A program made the translations under genes and the position numbers. The notes under the pieces were generated by a model. That model saw only the letters and a list, made by a program, of their open reading frames with translations, was not told the origin of the DNA and did not search any database. From the NCBI GenBank assembly GCA_964230195.1, contig CAXRGH010000230.1, positions 1 to 7,891 of the forward strand: a stretch of 7,891 nucleotides of DNA, written 5' to 3'. This document shows positions 5,713 through 7,891 of this stretch, one piece after another (the first letter of the stretch is position 1; the number at the start of each line of letters is the position of its first letter). The DNA is from CAXRGH01 sp964230195. Lineage in GTDB: Bacteria; Pseudomonadota; Gammaproteobacteria; Enterobacterales; Alteromonadaceae.

Positions 5713-5855
5713 TTATTTTCTCCTGTTTAAATCAGCCTAAGTTTTTGGGGGGCGGCCGATAAGGCTTCAAATTGGTCAGTATTCTCTCATTCTATTACCT
5801 AAACCACAATGCTACAGCTTAAATACTCTCGGTTTTTTACTCATGGATTTATCGC

Positions 5856-5861
5856 TATATT
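5856..5861 (+). promoter_or_regulatory. Candidate -10 box for nagZ
   Basis: TATATT matches five of six bases of TATAAT and lies 52 nt before the nagZ ATG. Upstream at the right distance there is only a T-rich stretch (5833-5839), a poor -35 box, so an activator or a different start site is possible. Confidence 0.25.
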
Positions 5862-5868
5862 CAACGCT

Positions 5869-5883
5869 TGATATCGGGTATCA
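5869..5883. promoter_or_regulatory. Inverted repeat TGATA-N5-TATCA upstream of nagZ
   Basis: TGATA (5869-5873) and TATCA (5879-5883) are exact reverse complements around TCGGG. The site would fall just downstream of the candidate -10 box, where a bound protein would block initiation. Only 5 bp per arm, so chance is a real alternative. Confidence 0.25.
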
Positions 5884-5913
5884 TGACGAAAAATATTAAG
5901 TAGAGTTATTAAT

Positions 5914-6924
5914 ATGTCGCCATTGATGATTGATTTACATAGTTATTCTCTCACTGCCGAAGAGGTTGATTTATTGCAGCATCCGTTGGTGGGGGGCGTG
6001 ATTTTGTTCTCCAGAAACTTTGAAGACAGAGCGCAGTTAACCGCTTTGACGGCGCAAATCCGTGAAAGTGCGAAAAAGCCCCTGTTAATCAGTGTTGATC
6101 ATGAAGGCGGCAGAGTGCAGCGTTTTCGTGAGGGCTTTTCAGAAATACCCAGTATGGCCGCGATTTACGAAGCTGTGAACGGCAATTTAGCTTCAGCCTG
6201 TGAAAGCGCACAAACCCTTGGGTGGTTGATGGCGAGTGAGGTAATGGCAAGTGACATAGATTTTAGTTTTGCGCCTGTCGTTGATATTAATGGGTTGTCT
6301 ACAGTGATCGGTGACCGTGCATTCCATACTGATCCAGACGTTGTTGTTACTGTGGCAAGTGCTTTTATCCGTGGAATGCGCAGTGCGGGTATGAAATCGA
6401 CAGGCAAGCATTTCCCGGGTCATGGCTCTGTTGTTGCTGATTCACACATAGCACTTCCAGTCGATGAGCGTTCGCGTCACGATATCTTTAATCTAGATAT
6501 GAAAACCTTTGTTGCTCTGAATCGAATGAATCTTCTGGATGCTGTAATGCCAGCCCACGTGATATATCCGGATGTTGATTCCGTACCGGCGGGGTTCTCA
6601 CGAATTTGGTTGCAAAAAATATTAAGACAGCAAATGAATTTCAATGGTGTTATTTTTTCTGATGATCTTTCAATGGAAGCTGCTGTTGCTTCGGGATGTA
6701 TTACTGAACGCTTGACGCTAGCTATGGATGCTGGCTGCGATATGGCCTTAATTTGCAACGATCGCAAAAGCACTGTTGAGGCATTAGATAATTACAAAGG
6801 ACATACGGGCAATGCCCGTCTTGCGACAATGGCGAAAACGTCTGATATCTCGTGGGATGCATTGGAGAACTCTCAAAATTGGAAATCGGCTACCGAACAC
6901 CTTAAACGCGTTTATCAAGGTTGA
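5914..6924 (+). CDS. nagZ: Beta-N-acetylhexosaminidase NagZ (glycoside hydrolase family 3)
   Basis: This cytoplasmic enzyme of peptidoglycan recycling removes N-acetylglucosamine from GlcNAc-1,6-anhydroMurNAc (peptides) brought in from the periplasm. Its products can influence AmpC beta-lactamase induction in species that have that circuit. The 336 residues match the single-domain gammaproteobacterial form. Diagnostic motifs are GGVILFSRN (27-35), SVDHEGGRVQRF (60-71), KHFPGHG (165-171), the acid/base pair D176-S-H178 on the mobile loop, and the nucleophile D250 in FSDDLSMEAA. The H178-D250 spacing of 72 equals that of Salmonella NagZ (H176/D248). The start at 5914 aligns with the usual MxPxMxD N-terminus, although the ribosome binding site is weak (AGAG about 8 nt upstream). 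No signal peptide. The next gene starts 2 nt after its stop. Confidence 0.95.
   Translation: MSPLMIDLHSYSLTAEEVDLLQHPLVGGVILFSRNFEDRAQLTALTAQIRESAKKPLLISVDHEGGRVQRFREGFSEIPSMAAIYEAVNGNLASACESAQTLGWLMASEVMASDIDFSFAPVVDINGLSTVIGDRAFHTDPDVVVTVASAFIRGMRSAGMKSTGKHFPGHGSVVADSHIALPVDERSRHDIFNLDMKTFVALNRMNLLDAVMPAHVIYPDVDSVPAGFSRIWLQKILRQQMNFNGVIFSDDLSMEAAVASGCITERLTLAMDAGCDMALICNDRKSTVEALDNYKGHTGNARLATMAKTSDISWDALENSQNWKSATEHLKRVYQG
6917..6920 (+). promoter_or_regulatory. Ribosome binding site of the permease inside nagZ
   Basis: AAGG lies in the last codons of nagZ, 6 nt before the ATG at 6927. It fixes the permease start and, with the 2-nt gap, points to translational coupling. Confidence 0.55.
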
Positions 6925-6926
6925 TT

Positions 6927-7891
6927 ATGGTTAACTACCGTCATCTTGCGATTGCTGGGTTTCTAAGTGGACTGACCTTCTGTTTATTATCGGTATTTGA
7001 CCAGTCATGGCTAATTGCTTGGACTGCGGCTGTGACGGTGTTGACAGCTGGATTATGGATGACTGAAGCGTTACCCATTCCAGTCACTTCGCTGATCCCT
7101 TTTGTTGCTTTGCCGTTAGGGGGAGTCATTTCTCACAAAACAGCGGCTTCAGCACTTGGCTCACCAGTCATCGTCTTGCTGATGGCTGCGTTTATTTTAT
7201 CAAAAGGAATTGAAGCATCAGGTGTGCACAAGCGCTTTGCACTTTCTGTATTGAAACTATCTAACGGGCGCTCTAGTCGTGTCCTTGTTAGTCTTTTTGC
7301 GCTTGTGTCAGCAGTACTATCGATGTGGATCAGTAATACGGCAACGACATTAATGATGCTACCAATTGCACTGGCAGTAGTCAGCCAATTTAACAGCCAA
7401 CGCGTTACCATCAGCGTGTTGTTGGCAATTGCATACGGAGCGAGTATCGGCGGTATTGCGACGCCTATTGGGACGCCCCCAAACATCATTTTTTTAAGCG
7501 TTTACGAAGAAACGGCGCAGCAAGCCATGACGTTCACAGAGTGGGTGTCAATTGGCTTACCATTGGTAATGGTTGCGCTACCGGTGATGCTGTTTATTCT
7601 CACTTTTAGGTTACCCCAGATCCCTTCAGTTCAACTACCCGAGGTTGGACAATGGACTCGTTACGAAAAACGTGTACTTGGTGTGTTTTTACTGGTTATT
7701 ATCGCCTGGATCACACGAGTATGGTGGGGCAAATTTGAGATGTTGAATGCAATTGGTGACAGTTCCATCGCGTTAGGCGGTGTATTGTTGATGTTTATCA
7801 TTCCGCAAGATCGTCGTTCAAAATCAGCGTTACTGGACTGGAATACTGCTCAGTCAATTCCTTGGGGTATGTTGCTACTCTTTGCCGGAGG
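6927..7891 (+). CDS. SLC13/DASS-family anion permease, 3' end outside window
   Basis: The frame is open to the window edge, giving the first 321 residues of what is usually a protein of 450-500. It is an inner-membrane carrier of the divalent anion/sodium symporter group, whose members move dicarboxylates, citrate, sulphate or related anions. Signatures are WMTEALPIPVTSL (44-56), typical of the family start, the SNT motif S136-N137-T138 within WISNTATTLMMLP, and GGIATPIGTPPN (175-186), the first of the two re-entrant hairpin sites for sodium and substrate. The second SNT motif should lie past the edge, so it cannot be checked here. Many hydrophobic segments fill the rest. Substrate cannot be assigned from this part. 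It follows nagZ with a 2-nt gap and is very probably in the same operon. Confidence 0.92.
   Translation, partial: MVNYRHLAIAGFLSGLTFCLLSVFDQSWLIAWTAAVTVLTAGLWMTEALPIPVTSLIPFVALPLGGVISHKTAASALGSPVIVLLMAAFILSKGIEASGVHKRFALSVLKLSNGRSSRVLVSLFALVSAVLSMWISNTATTLMMLPIALAVVSQFNSQRVTISVLLAIAYGASIGGIATPIGTPPNIIFLSVYEETAQQAMTFTEWVSIGLPLVMVALPVMLFILTFRLPQIPSVQLPEVGQWTRYEKRVLGVFLLVIIAWITRVWWGKFEMLNAIGDSSIALGGVLLMFIIPQDRRSKSALLDWNTAQSIPWGMLLLFAG

Larger units (their letters stand above)
5713..5913. other. Divergent intergenic region, grxA / nagZ
   Basis: These 201 bp separate two divergent transcription units. The grxA side has a striking run GGGGGGCGGCC (5747-5757), flanked by AGCCT (5734-5738) and AGGCT (5762-5766), which could form a stem in the grxA leader. 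The nagZ side has TATATT (5856-5861) and the inverted repeat TGATA-N5-TATCA (5869-5883). No small gene or RNA gene is evident. Confidence 0.6.

Noticed and set aside
7133..7489. Minus-strand frame opposite the SLC13 permease
   Set aside because: It is antisense to the SNT and GTPPN motifs of the permease; only the sense strand is meaningful.

Overview
The window looks like a chromosomal segment of a marine-type gammaproteobacterium. The glutaredoxin is close to Escherichia coli Grx1, NagZ has the gammaproteobacterial N-terminus and spacing of active-site residues, ferrochelatase carries the YHCFCQQT-type segment I associate with gammaproteobacteria, and a DUF3010-type protein (a family I know mainly from Vibrio, Shewanella and Alteromonas relatives) is present. 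Base composition is moderately AT-rich throughout. I cannot name a genus from this sequence alone. No rRNA, tRNA, CRISPR array, transposase or integrase is visible.

Layout. Positions 1-264 are non-coding and hold a duplicated unit of about 65 bp with an internal 13-bp tandem duplication. Ferrochelatase (hemH) lies on the minus strand at 274-1287, and its terminator hairpin overlaps its last codons. A 317-bp divergent intergenic region (1288-1604) contains two perfect inverted repeats. It leads into a plus-strand run of three genes at 1605-4807: a two-helix membrane protein with a periplasmic Cache/PDC-like sensor domain and no output domain, an ornithine-decarboxylase-type (fold III) PLP enzyme, and a YcaD-like MFS transporter. 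Gaps are only 12-20 nt, and a strong bidirectional hairpin terminator (4825-4861) closes the run. On the minus strand facing it are a DUF3010-type protein (4878-5417) and, upstream in the same probable operon, glutaredoxin 1 (grxA, 5449-5712). Across a 201-bp divergent region, nagZ (5914-6924) is read on the plus strand, followed after 2 nt by an SLC13/DASS-family anion permease that runs off the window end.

How the genes may work together. hemH makes haem and stands alone. The sensor-decarboxylase-MFS run is the most interesting part. It reads as a small module in which an amino acid (probably ornithine, lysine or a relative) is decarboxylated to a di- or polyamine-type product, the transporter moves product or substrate, and the membrane protein samples a periplasmic ligand. 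That combined role is inference. grxA with the DUF3010 gene forms a small redox-linked pair whose second member has no function known to me. nagZ acts in peptidoglycan recycling, and its coupling to an anion permease is a second unusual pairing.
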